Source: Dichotomicrobium thermohalophilum (lineage in GTDB: Bacteria; Pseudomonadota; Alphaproteobacteria; Rhizobiales; Rhodomicrobiaceae). Taken from it: DNA of 64,000 nucleotides. The notes beneath the pieces were generated by a model. It did no database searches, had not been told where the DNA came from, and saw nothing but the letters and a program-made list of their open reading frames with translations. The DNA lies in NCBI RefSeq assembly GCF_003550175.1, contig NZ_QXDF01000004.1, forward strand, positions 1 to 64,000. The letters are read 5' to 3'. Position numbers and translations under genes: made by a program. Shown here piece by piece: positions 6,085 through 13,792 of this stretch; positions within the stretch are counted from its first letter, which is position 1; the number at the start of each line of letters is the position of its first letter.

Positions 6085-8979
6085 CTAAGCCAGCCAGATC
6101 TTGCACAGCGTGGCCTTGGTCTCCTGCATGTTGGTGACCGAGTCGTAGCCGTAGGTCTGGGCCGTATTACACGCCTCACCGAGCACGTACGGATCGGCGC
6201 CCTCGGGATATTTCGCGCGCCGGTCCTCGCCCTGGAACCAGCCGCCGAAGTGGAACGGCATGAATGCCACACCACGTCCGACGCGTTCGGTGACCATGGC
6301 TTGGACCTTGACCTTGCCCTTCTCCGGTCCTTCAACCCAGACCATCTGGCCGTCCTGGATGCCCAGATTGTTCGCGTCGATCGGGTTGATCTCGACGAAC
6401 ATGTTCTGCTGCAGCTCGGCCAGCCAGGGGTTCGAGCGGGTTTCGTCGCCGCCGCCTTCGTATTCCACCAGACGACCCGACGTCAGGATGATCGGATAAT
6501 CCTTGGAGAAGTCCGTTTCCTGAATCGAGGCGTAGCGGGTGGGCAGACGATACATCTGCCGGTCCGAATAGGTGGCATACTTCGGCAGAAGATCGCGACG
6601 CGGCGTGTAAAGCGGCTCGCGATGCAGCGGGATCGGATCCGGGAAGTTCCAGACCACCGTGCGGGCTTTGGCGTTGCCGAACGGCGCGCAGCCATGCTTG
6701 ATCGCGACGCGCTGGATACCGCCCGACAGGTCGGTCTTCCAGTTCGTCTTGTCACCGGCGATCGCTTCGATGGTCTGACGTTCCTCGTCGGTCAGGTCCT
6801 TGTCCCAGCCAAGCTTCTTGAGCATGGCCATGGTGAACTCCGGATAGCCGTCCTTGATCTCGGAGCCAACCGGGTAGGACGAGCCTTCCTGAGCGCCTTC
6901 GGCGAGCAGGTTGCCGCCGCCCCACTCTTCCGGCGCCTCGACGCCGAAGCGGGCACGGAAGCACAGACCGCCTTCGGAGACCGGCAGCTGCGGGTTGTAG
7001 AGGATCGCAGTGCCCGGATGCTTCATCTCCGGCGTGCCCCAGCACGGCCAAGGCATGCCGTAGTACTCGCCATCCAGAGGACCACCCTTCGCACGGAGCG
7101 TCGTCTTGTCGAAGTGGTGCTGGTACTTCATGTGAGCCTTCAGGCGCTCGGGCGACTGGCCCGTGTAGCCAATGGTCCACATGCCGCGGTTGAACTCGCG
7201 GGTGATGTCCTCGACGAGCGGCTCTTCCCCGTTCACCTTGATGTGCTTGAACATCTCCTTGTCGAAGCCGAACTTCTTCGCGAACTTGTACATGATCGTG
7301 TGGTCCGGCAGCGACTCGAACAGGGGCTCGACAACCTTTTCACGCCACTGGAGCGAGCGGTTGGAGGCCGTCACGGAGCCGTAGGTCTCGAACTGCGTAC
7401 ACGCCGGGAGCAGGTAGACGCCGTCTTTCCGGTCGTGCATGACCGCAGACACTGTCGGGAACGGATCCACCACGACCAGCAGGTCGAGCTTCTCCATCGC
7501 CTTCTTCATGTCCGGGCCGCGAGTCTGCGAGTTCGGCGCGTGACCCCAGAACACCATGGCGCGCAGGTTGTCCTGCTGGTCCATGTTGGCCTTGTCCTCG
7601 AGCACGCCGTCCACCCAGCGGCTGACAGGGATGCCCTTGGACTCCATGAGCTTCTGCGAGGCGAAGCGGCCTTTCAGGTACTCGTAGTCGACATCCCAGA
7701 CGCGCGCCCAGTGCTGCCACGAGCCCTTCTTCAGGCCGTAGTAGCCCGGCAGCGTATGGGACAGCACGCCAAGGTCCGTCGCGCCCTGAACGTTGTCATG
7801 GCCGCGGAAGATGTTGGCGCCGCCGCCCGGCTTGCCGATGTTGCCGAGAGCCAGCTGGAGCACGCAGTAGGCACGGGTGTTGTTGTTGCCGTTGGTGTGC
7901 TGCGTGCCGCCCATGCACCAGACCAGCGTGCCCGGGCGGTTGTTCACCAGCGTGCGGGCCACCCGGCGCAGCTGCGAGCCGGGAACACCAGTGACGCGCT
8001 CGACTTCGTCGGGGTTCCACTTCGCGACTTCCTTGCGGATTTCATCCATGCCCCAGACGCGCTGGCGGATATAGTCGCGGTCCTCCCAGCCATTCTCGAA
8101 GATGTGCCAGAGGATACCCCAGACTAGCGCAACGTCCGTGCCCGGACGGAACCGCACATACTCGGTCGCGTGCGCGGCCGTGCGGGTGAAACGCGGGTCG
8201 CAAACGATGAAGGGCGCGTTGTTCTCCTCCTTCGCCTTCAGCAAGTGAAGCAGCGACACCGGATGCGCTTCGGCCGGGTTCGAGCCGAACAGGATGATCG
8301 AGCGCGAATTATGGATGTCGTTGTAGGAGTTCGTCATCGCGCCATAGCCCCAGGTGTTCGCCACACCCGCGACCGTGGTCGAGTGACAGATACGCGCCTG
8401 ATGGTCACCGTTGTTGGTGCCCCAGAAGGCGTAGAATTTCCGGAACAGATAGGCCTGCTCGTTGTTGAACTTCGCCGAGCCCAGCCAATACACCGAGTCC
8501 GGGCCGGACTTCTCGCGGATCTCGAGCATCTTGTCGCCGATCTCGTTGATCGCCTGCTCCCAGCTGACCCGCTTCCACTTGCCGTCAACCAGCTTGACCG
8601 GGTACTTGAGCCGGCGCTCGCCATGCGCGTGCTCGCGCACCGAAGCGCCCTTGGCGCAGTGGGTACCCATGTTGAACGGGCTGTCGAAGCCGGGCTCCTG
8701 CCCAACCCAGACGCCGTTCTGCACCTCGGCGAGGACCGTGCAGCCAACCGAGCAGTGCGTGCAAACGGACTTCTTGATCTCGATCGGCGCGTCGCTCGAA
8801 CCGACGCCCTCCGCCGCCTTGACGCGGCCCGTAGACAGCGTGGTCGCTGCGGCCAGGCCGCCGATGGCCAGGCCCGAGCGGCGCAGAAATGTACGCCGGT
8901 CCACGGCGCCATCTGCCATCGCAGCAAGCGCTGATGACAAACGGGAGCCAGTCGCAACCCCGTTTTTCTTCTTCAGCAT
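6085..8979 (-). CDS. fdhA: Formate dehydrogenase alpha (catalytic) subunit, Mo/W-bis-MGD
   Basis: This 964-residue catalytic subunit oxidises formate to CO2. A Tat signal is present (DRRTFLRRSG, about residues 27-36, then a hydrophobic run), so the enzyme is exported folded to the periplasm. The [4Fe-4S] ligands are C73, C76, C80 and C108. The metal ligand and catalytic pair is C198-H199 in ARICHSTTVAGV. It is encoded TGC, so this is a cysteine enzyme and not a selenocysteine enzyme. A molydopterin-dinucleotide binding domain forms the C-terminal part. A good ribosome site (GAGGAAGGAAA) precedes the ATG. A tungstate transporter nearby suggests W may be the metal. It is preceded by fdhX. Confidence 0.95.
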   Translation of the reverse strand: MLKKKNGVATGSRLSSALAAMADGAVDRRTFLRRSGLAIGGLAAATTLSTGRVKAAEGVGSSDAPIEIKKSVCTHCSVGCTVLAEVQNGVWVGQEPGFDSPFNMGTHCAKGASVREHAHGERRLKYPVKLVDGKWKRVSWEQAINEIGDKMLEIREKSGPDSVYWLGSAKFNNEQAYLFRKFYAFWGTNNGDHQARICHSTTVAGVANTWGYGAMTNSYNDIHNSRSIILFGSNPAEAHPVSLLHLLKAKEENNAPFIVCDPRFTRTAAHATEYVRFRPGTDVALVWGILWHIFENGWEDRDYIRQRVWGMDEIRKEVAKWNPDEVERVTGVPGSQLRRVARTLVNNRPGTLVWCMGGTQHTNGNNNTRAYCVLQLALGNIGKPGGGANIFRGHDNVQGATDLGVLSHTLPGYYGLKKGSWQHWARVWDVDYEYLKGRFASQKLMESKGIPVSRWVDGVLEDKANMDQQDNLRAMVFWGHAPNSQTRGPDMKKAMEKLDLLVVVDPFPTVSAVMHDRKDGVYLLPACTQFETYGSVTASNRSLQWREKVVEPLFESLPDHTIMYKFAKKFGFDKEMFKHIKVNGEEPLVEDITREFNRGMWTIGYTGQSPERLKAHMKYQHHFDKTTLRAKGGPLDGEYYGMPWPCWGTPEMKHPGTAILYNPQLPVSEGGLCFRARFGVEAPEEWGGGNLLAEGAQEGSSYPVGSEIKDGYPEFTMAMLKKLGWDKDLTDEERQTIEAIAGDKTNWKTDLSGGIQRVAIKHGCAPFGNAKARTVVWNFPDPIPLHREPLYTPRRDLLPKYATYSDRQMYRLPTRYASIQETDFSKDYPIILTSGRLVEYEGGGDETRSNPWLAELQQNMFVEINPIDANNLGIQDGQMVWVEGPEKGKVKVQAMVTERVGRGVAFMPFHFGGWFQGEDRRAKYPEGADPYVLGEACNTAQTYGYDSVTNMQETKATLCKIWLA

Positions 8980-9007
8980 GACGTTTCCTTCCTCACGTTT
9001 CGATCAT

Positions 9008-9027
9008 GCCGGACGAACCCGTCCGGC
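9008..9027. other. Perfect stem-loop between fdhX and fdhA
   Basis: GCCGGACG (9008-9015) and CGTCCGGC (9020-9027) form a perfect 8-bp stem with a 4-base loop. In the transcript it lies just after the fdhX stop and about 28 bases before the fdhA start, leaving the fdhA ribosome site free. No T-run follows. It could protect or cut the message so that fdhX and fdhA are made at different levels. Confidence 0.55.
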
Positions 9028-9051
9028 CCAGGACAACAGACTCAAACCGAC

Positions 9052-9249
9052 CTAGAACGAAGCCAGCTTGTAGTACTGCCGGATGTGCGCGGTTTCCCGG
9101 TAACCGGCGCCTTTCGAGGGCTCGGCCGCTTCGGCCTCCTCGGTGCTTGCGCCGGTCGCCACAGCAACCGCGCCCGCCGTCGCCCCAAGGCCCGCGAGCC
9201 TCAGGAAGTCGCGGCGGTCAGAGCGGAGTTCGCTCTTCTTCTCACCCAT
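9052..9249 (-). CDS. fdhX: Formate dehydrogenase region Tat-signal small protein
   Basis: This 65-residue protein is little more than a Tat signal. It has DRRDFLRLAG at residues 11-20, a hydrophobic run to about residue 33, an acidic EEAEAAEPS, and a short tail ending HIRQYYKLASF. I choose the ATG at 9249 because AAGGAGGA lies directly upstream; a longer reading from 9285 is possible but lacks such a site. It matches the small Tat-target family found next to fdhA in many proteobacteria (TIGR02811 type). It may be a structural or assembly partner of the catalytic subunit in the periplasm. No enzymatic role is known. Confidence 0.85.
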   Translation of the reverse strand: MGEKKSELRSDRRDFLRLAGLGATAGAVAVATGASTEEAEAAEPSKGAGYRETAHIRQYYKLASF

Positions 9250-9315
9250 CGGTCTTCCTCCTTGCAGTTTGCGCGAACGGCCCAACGCAACGAACGCGCC
9301 TTCACGCCACGACCG

Positions 9316-9954
9316 TCAGTCCATCGAAAAAGCCGCCTCTTCCAACTCTAGGAAGACGCGGCCGACGGTACCGATCGCGGCGTAAAGCTTGGAATCCTCG
9401 ACCTTTTCCAGGTCGCGGAAGAAATACGGTGCCCAGGACTGCACGTGTTCCTGAAAGAAAATCCGCTGCTGCGCTACCGGCACGGGCTGGCCGAAATCCC
9501 CGCGGATCAACCCGCCCATCATGTCGAGCACGGAGGCGATGTGATCCTCCGGGTCCTTCTCGTCGGGGTTCGCCTCGATGCCGAGCTGCGCCATCGTATT
9601 GCGCAGGCGCGCAAGCGGTTTTTCGTGCAGAAATCCGGTGAGGTAATAGGAGCCGTACGGCAAGAGCTTGCCGCGCGTCAGGCCGATGAACAGGTCGTGG
9701 TAGGCGTCGTCTTCCTGTTCGACGGTCGTGTCCCGCGCGGCCTGGGAGAGTTTGGCGATAGCCTGGCCGAAATCAGTGTCGCTGCCCTGGAGCTTAGCGA
9801 GATCGGCCAGTTGCTCCGAGCTGGGCGGCGCCGAGAGCAGCTTGGCCAGCATCGCATAGATCGCGGCGCGGGACTCGTCTTCCGGCGCAATCTGCTGCAC
9901 CGCGCTCCCGGTGTTGTCCGATGGACTCATATTCCTCGATACGGCCTGATTCAT
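9316..9954 (-). CDS. TorD/DmsD-family chaperone for formate dehydrogenase
   Basis: This protein of about 212 residues belongs to the TorD family of all-helical redox-enzyme maturation chaperones. The family hallmark segment is seen as AYHDLFIGLTRGKLLPYGSYY and an EPxDH-like DPEDHIASVLDMM motif. It should bind the Tat signal or apo-form of FdhA and guard against export before cofactor insertion. I favour the ATG at 9954, with AGAGGGTGGG upstream, over the GTG at 9966. It is the first gene of the minus-strand formate dehydrogenase operon, 66 bases ahead of fdhX. Some annotations call it FdhE-like, but the motifs fit TorD better. Confidence 0.85.
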   Translation of the reverse strand: MNQAVSRNMSPSDNTGSAVQQIAPEDESRAAIYAMLAKLLSAPPSSEQLADLAKLQGSDTDFGQAIAKLSQAARDTTVEQEDDAYHDLFIGLTRGKLLPYGSYYLTGFLHEKPLARLRNTMAQLGIEANPDEKDPEDHIASVLDMMGGLIRGDFGQPVPVAQQRIFFQEHVQSWAPYFFRDLEKVEDSKLYAAIGTVGRVFLELEEAAFSMD

Positions 9955-10290
9955 TGTCGCACCCACCCTCTTGCCACTCGAAAGGGCGGAATTGTTCTAA
10001 CTCTAATTCAAGAAGCTTACACAGTATCGTCATCTTGGCAAGCGGATGGTTTGGCTGACACATGGGTCAAACCCTTGATTTTCAACGCCCCGGAGTGAAA
10101 CTTATGGTGTGGTGGCAGATTGACATGAAGCAAATCAATGGTTTGGCGGTAGGCAGAGCGCCCAACAGATAGGCATTCACCTGGATCACCCCAGCCCATC
10201 AGACTTTCGTATAATAAGGGCACGCCGGCACCATCCTGCTATGATGCCGCCAGATGAAAGCCCCGGCCGCAGAGGCGTCCCGGGGGCCAC
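9955..10290. promoter_or_regulatory. Divergent control region between the fdh operon and fdhD
   Basis: These 336 bases hold no convincing gene and must contain the promoters of both arms. It is AT-richer than its surroundings. A perfect TATAAT is at 10210-10215 on the plus strand, about 75-80 bases before fdhD, but no good -35 hexamer lies 16-18 bases upstream of it. A 14-base imperfect palindrome, TGACACATGGGTCA, is at 10056-10069 and is a candidate activator or repressor site. Confidence 0.5.
10056..10069. promoter_or_regulatory. Imperfect palindrome TGACACATGGGTCA, candidate operator
   Basis: The sequence equals its reverse complement at 12 of 14 positions, with TGAC and GTCA arms around CATG. 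It is placed about 100 bases before the chaperone gene and 220 before fdhD. The site is short, so chance cannot be excluded. Confidence 0.35.
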
Positions 10291-11241
10291 ATGGACCACA
10301 AAAACAGAGAGTTTTCCGGCATGTCCCACGCAGACGTTCAGGCGATCGCGCCGCGCAATTCCGAGCCGGATGAGTTCACGGTCCGGCCAGACCCGGAGGA
10401 TGAGCGGCTGTCAGTGCCGGTGACGGGAATCGATCATACCGGCGCGAAGGTCGAGACCACCGTCGTCACGGAGCGGCCGCTGACCCTGTTCCTGAACGGG
10501 CAGGAGATTGTGACCATGATGACCATCGGGGATTACCCCGAGCTGCTCGCGGTCGGTTATCTGCTTAATCAGAACATGCTGCGCCAGGACGACGAGATCA
10601 TCGGCATCGACTACGACGACGACATCGAGACGGTCGTGGTCCGAACCGCGCGCGAGACGGATTACGAGGACAAGCTGCGCAAGAAGACACAGACCTCCGG
10701 CTGTGCGCAGGGCACCGTCTTCGGTGACCTGATGGAGCAGATCGACGAGATCGAGCTGAGCAAGAACGCGCGCGTGCGCACTTCCGAGCTTTACGCCCTG
10801 CAGAAGAAGATCAACACGGCCCCCTCGCTCTATCTGAAGGCTGGCGCCATCCACGGCTGCGTGCTGTGCCAGAGCGACAAACCGCTTCTGTACGTCGAGG
10901 ACGTCGGCCGTCACAACGCGGTGGACAAGATCGCCGGCTACATGTTCCTGAATGGCATCAAGCCGGACGACAAGCTGTTCTACACCACCGGGCGGCTGAC
11001 CAGCGAGATGGTCATCAAGACGGTGAAGATGGGCATTCCGGTACTGGCCTCGCGCTCGGGCTTCACCGCCTGGGGCGTGGAACTGGCGCGTGAAGCCGGC
11101 CTGACGCTCATCGGGCGGATGCGCGGCCAGCGCTTCGTCGTGCTGTCGGGTCAGGAGCGTGTGGTTTTCGACGCCCCGCCCGAAAACGCCCCGGCCGAAC
11201 CGGAACATCTGCGGCGCAAGGGCAGCCGCCCCGATCATTAG
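10291..11241 (+). CDS. fdhD: Formate dehydrogenase accessory sulfurtransferase FdhD
   Basis: FdhD moves sulfur from a cysteine desulfurase to the Mo/W-bis-MGD cofactor of formate dehydrogenase. The 316-residue reading shows the family core: GYLLNQ, the catalytic loop TSGCAQGT, EDVGRHNAVDK and TTGRLTSEMVIKT. E. coli FdhD has a CxxC pair in the catalytic loop. Here the loop has one cysteine, and a CVLC pair (bases 10858-10869) occurs about 50 residues later. The start is uncertain between ATG 10291 and ATG 10321. It is the first of four plus-strand genes for cofactor assembly and is divergent from the enzyme operon. Confidence 0.92.
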   Translation: MDHKNREFSGMSHADVQAIAPRNSEPDEFTVRPDPEDERLSVPVTGIDHTGAKVETTVVTERPLTLFLNGQEIVTMMTIGDYPELLAVGYLLNQNMLRQDDEIIGIDYDDDIETVVVRTARETDYEDKLRKKTQTSGCAQGTVFGDLMEQIDEIELSKNARVRTSELYALQKKINTAPSLYLKAGAIHGCVLCQSDKPLLYVEDVGRHNAVDKIAGYMFLNGIKPDDKLFYTTGRLTSEMVIKTVKMGIPVLASRSGFTAWGVELAREAGLTLIGRMRGQRFVVLSGQERVVFDAPPENAPAEPEHLRRKGSRPDH

Positions 11242-11256
11242 ACAGGAGAAAGACGC

Positions 11257-11895
11257 GTGTCCGAGAGGGACGACCCCGTCATCGGCGTGCTGCTGGCCGG
11301 TGGGCTGGCGCGGCGCATGGGTGGGGGCGACAAATGCCTGCTGGAACTGGCGGGCAAGCCGCTGCTGACCCACGCCATCGAGCGGCTCGCGCCGCAGACC
11401 GACGCGCTTGTGCTGAACGCCAATGGTGACCCGGCGCGCTTTGCCGCGTTCGGACTGGATGTCGTGCCGGATCCTATAGCGGGCTATGCCGGACCGCTGG
11501 CCGGTGTGCTCGCGGGCATGGAATGGGCGCGGCGCAACCGGCCAAGCGCGCGCTGGATCGCCACAGCGGCCTCCGACACGCCCTTTTTCCCGCGCGATTA
11601 TGTCGCCCGCCTGCTCGAAGCAGCGCAGCCCCACCACCCGGCGATCGCCATGGCAGCATCGGGCGGGCGCGAGCATCCGGTTTTCTCGCTCTGGCCGGTG
11701 GCCCTGATCGGCGATCTGCGCAGCGCACTCGAAGCCGGCACGCGCAAGATTCTCGACTGGACCGACCGGCACACGACGGTCACCGTATCCTTCGACATGA
11801 TCGACGGGCCGGACGGGGACGTTGACCCGTTCTTCAACGCCAACACACCGGAAGACCTGGAGCGCGCGCAGCGCATCGTGGAGATGCCATCGTGA
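11257..11895 (+). CDS. mobA: Molybdenum cofactor guanylyltransferase MobA
   Basis: MobA adds GMP to molybdopterin to make the MGD cofactor that FdhA requires. The 212-residue length is normal for the family. The nucleotide-binding signature appears as LLAGGLARRMGGGDK at residues 12-26, and the DTPF motif near residue 110 (ASDTPFF) is the metal/GTP site. The start is GTG at 11257 with AGGAGAA 6 bases upstream. It begins 15 bases after fdhD stops and its last bases overlap mobB, so it belongs to the fdhD-mobA-mobB-moeA unit. Confidence 0.93.
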   Translation: MSERDDPVIGVLLAGGLARRMGGGDKCLLELAGKPLLTHAIERLAPQTDALVLNANGDPARFAAFGLDVVPDPIAGYAGPLAGVLAGMEWARRNRPSARWIATAASDTPFFPRDYVARLLEAAQPHHPAIAMAASGGREHPVFSLWPVALIGDLRSALEAGTRKILDWTDRHTTVTVSFDMIDGPDGDVDPFFNANTPEDLERAQRIVEMPS

Positions 11896-12425
11896 CCCCC
11901 GCAGTGTTCGGCATCACGGGCTGGAAGAACTCCGGCAAGACAACGCTGGTCGCCCGGCTTGTGACGGAACTGCGCGGGCGCGGCCTGAAGGTCGGCGTCA
12001 TCAAGCACGCGCATCATGCCTTCGACATTGACCATCCGGGCCGCGACTCGCACACCATCCGCGAAGCCGGCGCGAACGAGGTGGCCATCGTCTCGGCCCG
12101 CCGCTGGGCGCTGATCCACGAATTGCGCGATGGCGAGCCCGAACCGAGCCTGGAAGACATGCTGCCACGGCTGGCCAGCAATGACCTTGTGGTGGTGGAG
12201 GGTTTCAAGCGCGCGCCACATCCCAAGCTGGAGGTGCGCAGTGCCGAGGCGGTTGACACCCGCCCCATGGACGAGATCGCGCCGAACATCGTGGCCCTCG
12301 CCGCCGACGACCCGCAGGACGATCCACGCCCGCATTTCCGGCGCGACGATATCTCCGGCATCGCCGATTTCATCATCGCGCATTTGCGTTTGGCCCCGGA
12401 CGCTGCCAATCTCTCGCAGATATGA
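11892..12425 (+). CDS. mobB: Molybdopterin-guanine dinucleotide biosynthesis adaptor MobB
   Basis: This 177-residue GTP-binding protein has the Walker A loop GWKNSGKT near residues 10-17. Further family motifs are KVGVIKHAHH and VVVEGFKRAPHPKLEV. MobB is not essential but assists MobA in delivering or loading MGD. It starts at GTG 11892 inside the end of mobA (a GTGA overlap of 4 bases), which indicates translational coupling. The C-terminus runs on to 12425, and a 36-base gap precedes moeA. Confidence 0.92.
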   Translation: MTPAVFGITGWKNSGKTTLVARLVTELRGRGLKVGVIKHAHHAFDIDHPGRDSHTIREAGANEVAIVSARRWALIHELRDGEPEPSLEDMLPRLASNDLVVVEGFKRAPHPKLEVRSAEAVDTRPMDEIAPNIVALAADDPQDDPRPHFRRDDISGIADFIIAHLRLAPDAANLSQI

Positions 12426-12461
12426 AATGCGCGCGATGCGCGAAATCCTGCCGAACCGCCC

Positions 12462-13733
12462 ATGACGAAAATGTCCCGTGACGACTGTTTCGAGGCGAAC
12501 CCGACGCGCATGCCCTTCGAGGAATCGCTTGAGCGCGCGCGGATGCTGGCTGATGCGCTCGGCGTCGTGGCCCCGACTGAGACACTGCCGCTGGTTGAGG
12601 CCTGCGGACGCGTGTTGGCTGCGCCGATCAGCGCGCCGCGCGACATTCCCGCGCATGACAACGCGGCGGTCGATGGGTACGCGTTTGCATTCAGCGATTA
12701 CGACCCGGAAAACGGCACCGACCTGCCAGTGAGCGCACGCATCGCCGCCGGTCACCCACTCGACGGCGCCCTGGACCGGGGGACCGCCGCACGCATCTTT
12801 ACAGGTGCTGTCATGCCCGACGGCGCCGATACGGTCGCCATGCAGGAGGACACCTACGACGACGGCGATGGCGTCAACATCCCGCCGGGACTGAAACAGG
12901 GCGCGAACCGGCGCAAGGCGGGCGAGGACGTCCGGGCCGGCCAGACCCTGCTGCGCCCCGGCTGCCTGCTGCGCCCCCAGGACATTGCCGCGATCGCGTC
13001 GCTGGGCTTTGCGGAGGCGCGCTGCTATCGGCGCGTGCGGGTTGGGCTGTTCTCCAGCGGCGATGAACTCCTGCGTCCCGGCGATCCGTTCCGTCCAGGT
13101 GCGGTCTACGATTCCAACGCGGCAATGCTGGAGGCGCTGGCTGATCTCGCCGGCGCGGAGATCACGGACCTCGGCGTTCTGCCCGACAGCCGCGAGGCCG
13201 TGCAAGGCCGGCTAAAGGAGGCGGCGGCGGACTATCCGCTGATCCTGAGCTCGGGCGGCGCCAGCCTGGGTGAGGAGGACCACCTGACCGCCACGCTTCA
13301 CGCCGCCGGCGAAGTCAGCCTGTGGCAGGTGGCGATCAAGCCCGGCCGGCCGATCTGCGCCGGTCGGATCGGCGGGAGTGCGATCGTCGGGCTGCCGGGC
13401 AACCCGGTCGCGGCGTTCGTCTGCTTCCTGCTTTATGTCTATCCGCTCATTCAGAGTCTCGGCGGCGCGGGCTGGCGCCGGGCGCGGCGGTACACCATGC
13501 CCGCCGCTTTCGCGATGACGAAGAAGCCGGGGCGGCGCGAATTCATCCGCGGTATGCTGGACGAGACCGAGGGCGAGCTGCGCGCGCGCAACTATGAGCG
13601 CACCGGCTCCGGGCTCATCACCTCGCTCCGGGAAGCGGACGGGCTGATCGAACTGCCCGAAAAGACCACCGAGATCGCGCCGGGCGATCCCATCGCCTTC
13701 ATCCCCTTCACCGAGTTCGGTGTCCGGCCTTGA
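12462..13733 (+). CDS. moeA: Molybdopterin molybdenumtransferase MoeA
   Basis: MoeA inserts molybdate (or tungstate) into adenylylated molybdopterin. The 423-residue protein shows the standard motifs: PAHDNAAVDGYAF in the N-terminal domain, FTGAVMPDGADTV, FSSGDELL, SSGGASLGEEDH (the MPT-binding MoCF-like domain) and GLPGNPVAAFV. The domain order and length are normal for MoeA. Its place between mobB and the regulator, and the tungstate transporter beyond, suggests that this copy may serve the formate dehydrogenase and could handle tungsten. Whether another moeA exists elsewhere cannot be seen. Confidence 0.95.
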   Translation: MTKMSRDDCFEANPTRMPFEESLERARMLADALGVVAPTETLPLVEACGRVLAAPISAPRDIPAHDNAAVDGYAFAFSDYDPENGTDLPVSARIAAGHPLDGALDRGTAARIFTGAVMPDGADTVAMQEDTYDDGDGVNIPPGLKQGANRRKAGEDVRAGQTLLRPGCLLRPQDIAAIASLGFAEARCYRRVRVGLFSSGDELLRPGDPFRPGAVYDSNAAMLEALADLAGAEITDLGVLPDSREAVQGRLKEAAADYPLILSSGGASLGEEDHLTATLHAAGEVSLWQVAIKPGRPICAGRIGGSAIVGLPGNPVAAFVCFLLYVYPLIQSLGGAGWRRARRYTMPAAFAMTKKPGRREFIRGMLDETEGELRARNYERTGSGLITSLREADGLIELPEKTTEIAPGDPIAFIPFTEFGVRP

Positions 13734-13792
13734 TGGGTGCATAATTTTCGGCTGAGAAAGACATTCTGCAGGACAGTGCACACGATACGTCA

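Noticed and set aside
5881-8127. A 748-codon open frame opposite fdhA
   Set aside because: It covers the mirror of conserved FDH subunits, with an antisense-type composition rich in His, Arg and Leu. No motif or start site supports it.
8386-8388. Possible selenocysteine codon in fdhA
   Set aside because: The catalytic codon in ARICHSTTV is TGC (cysteine), not TGA, and the frame needs no read-through.
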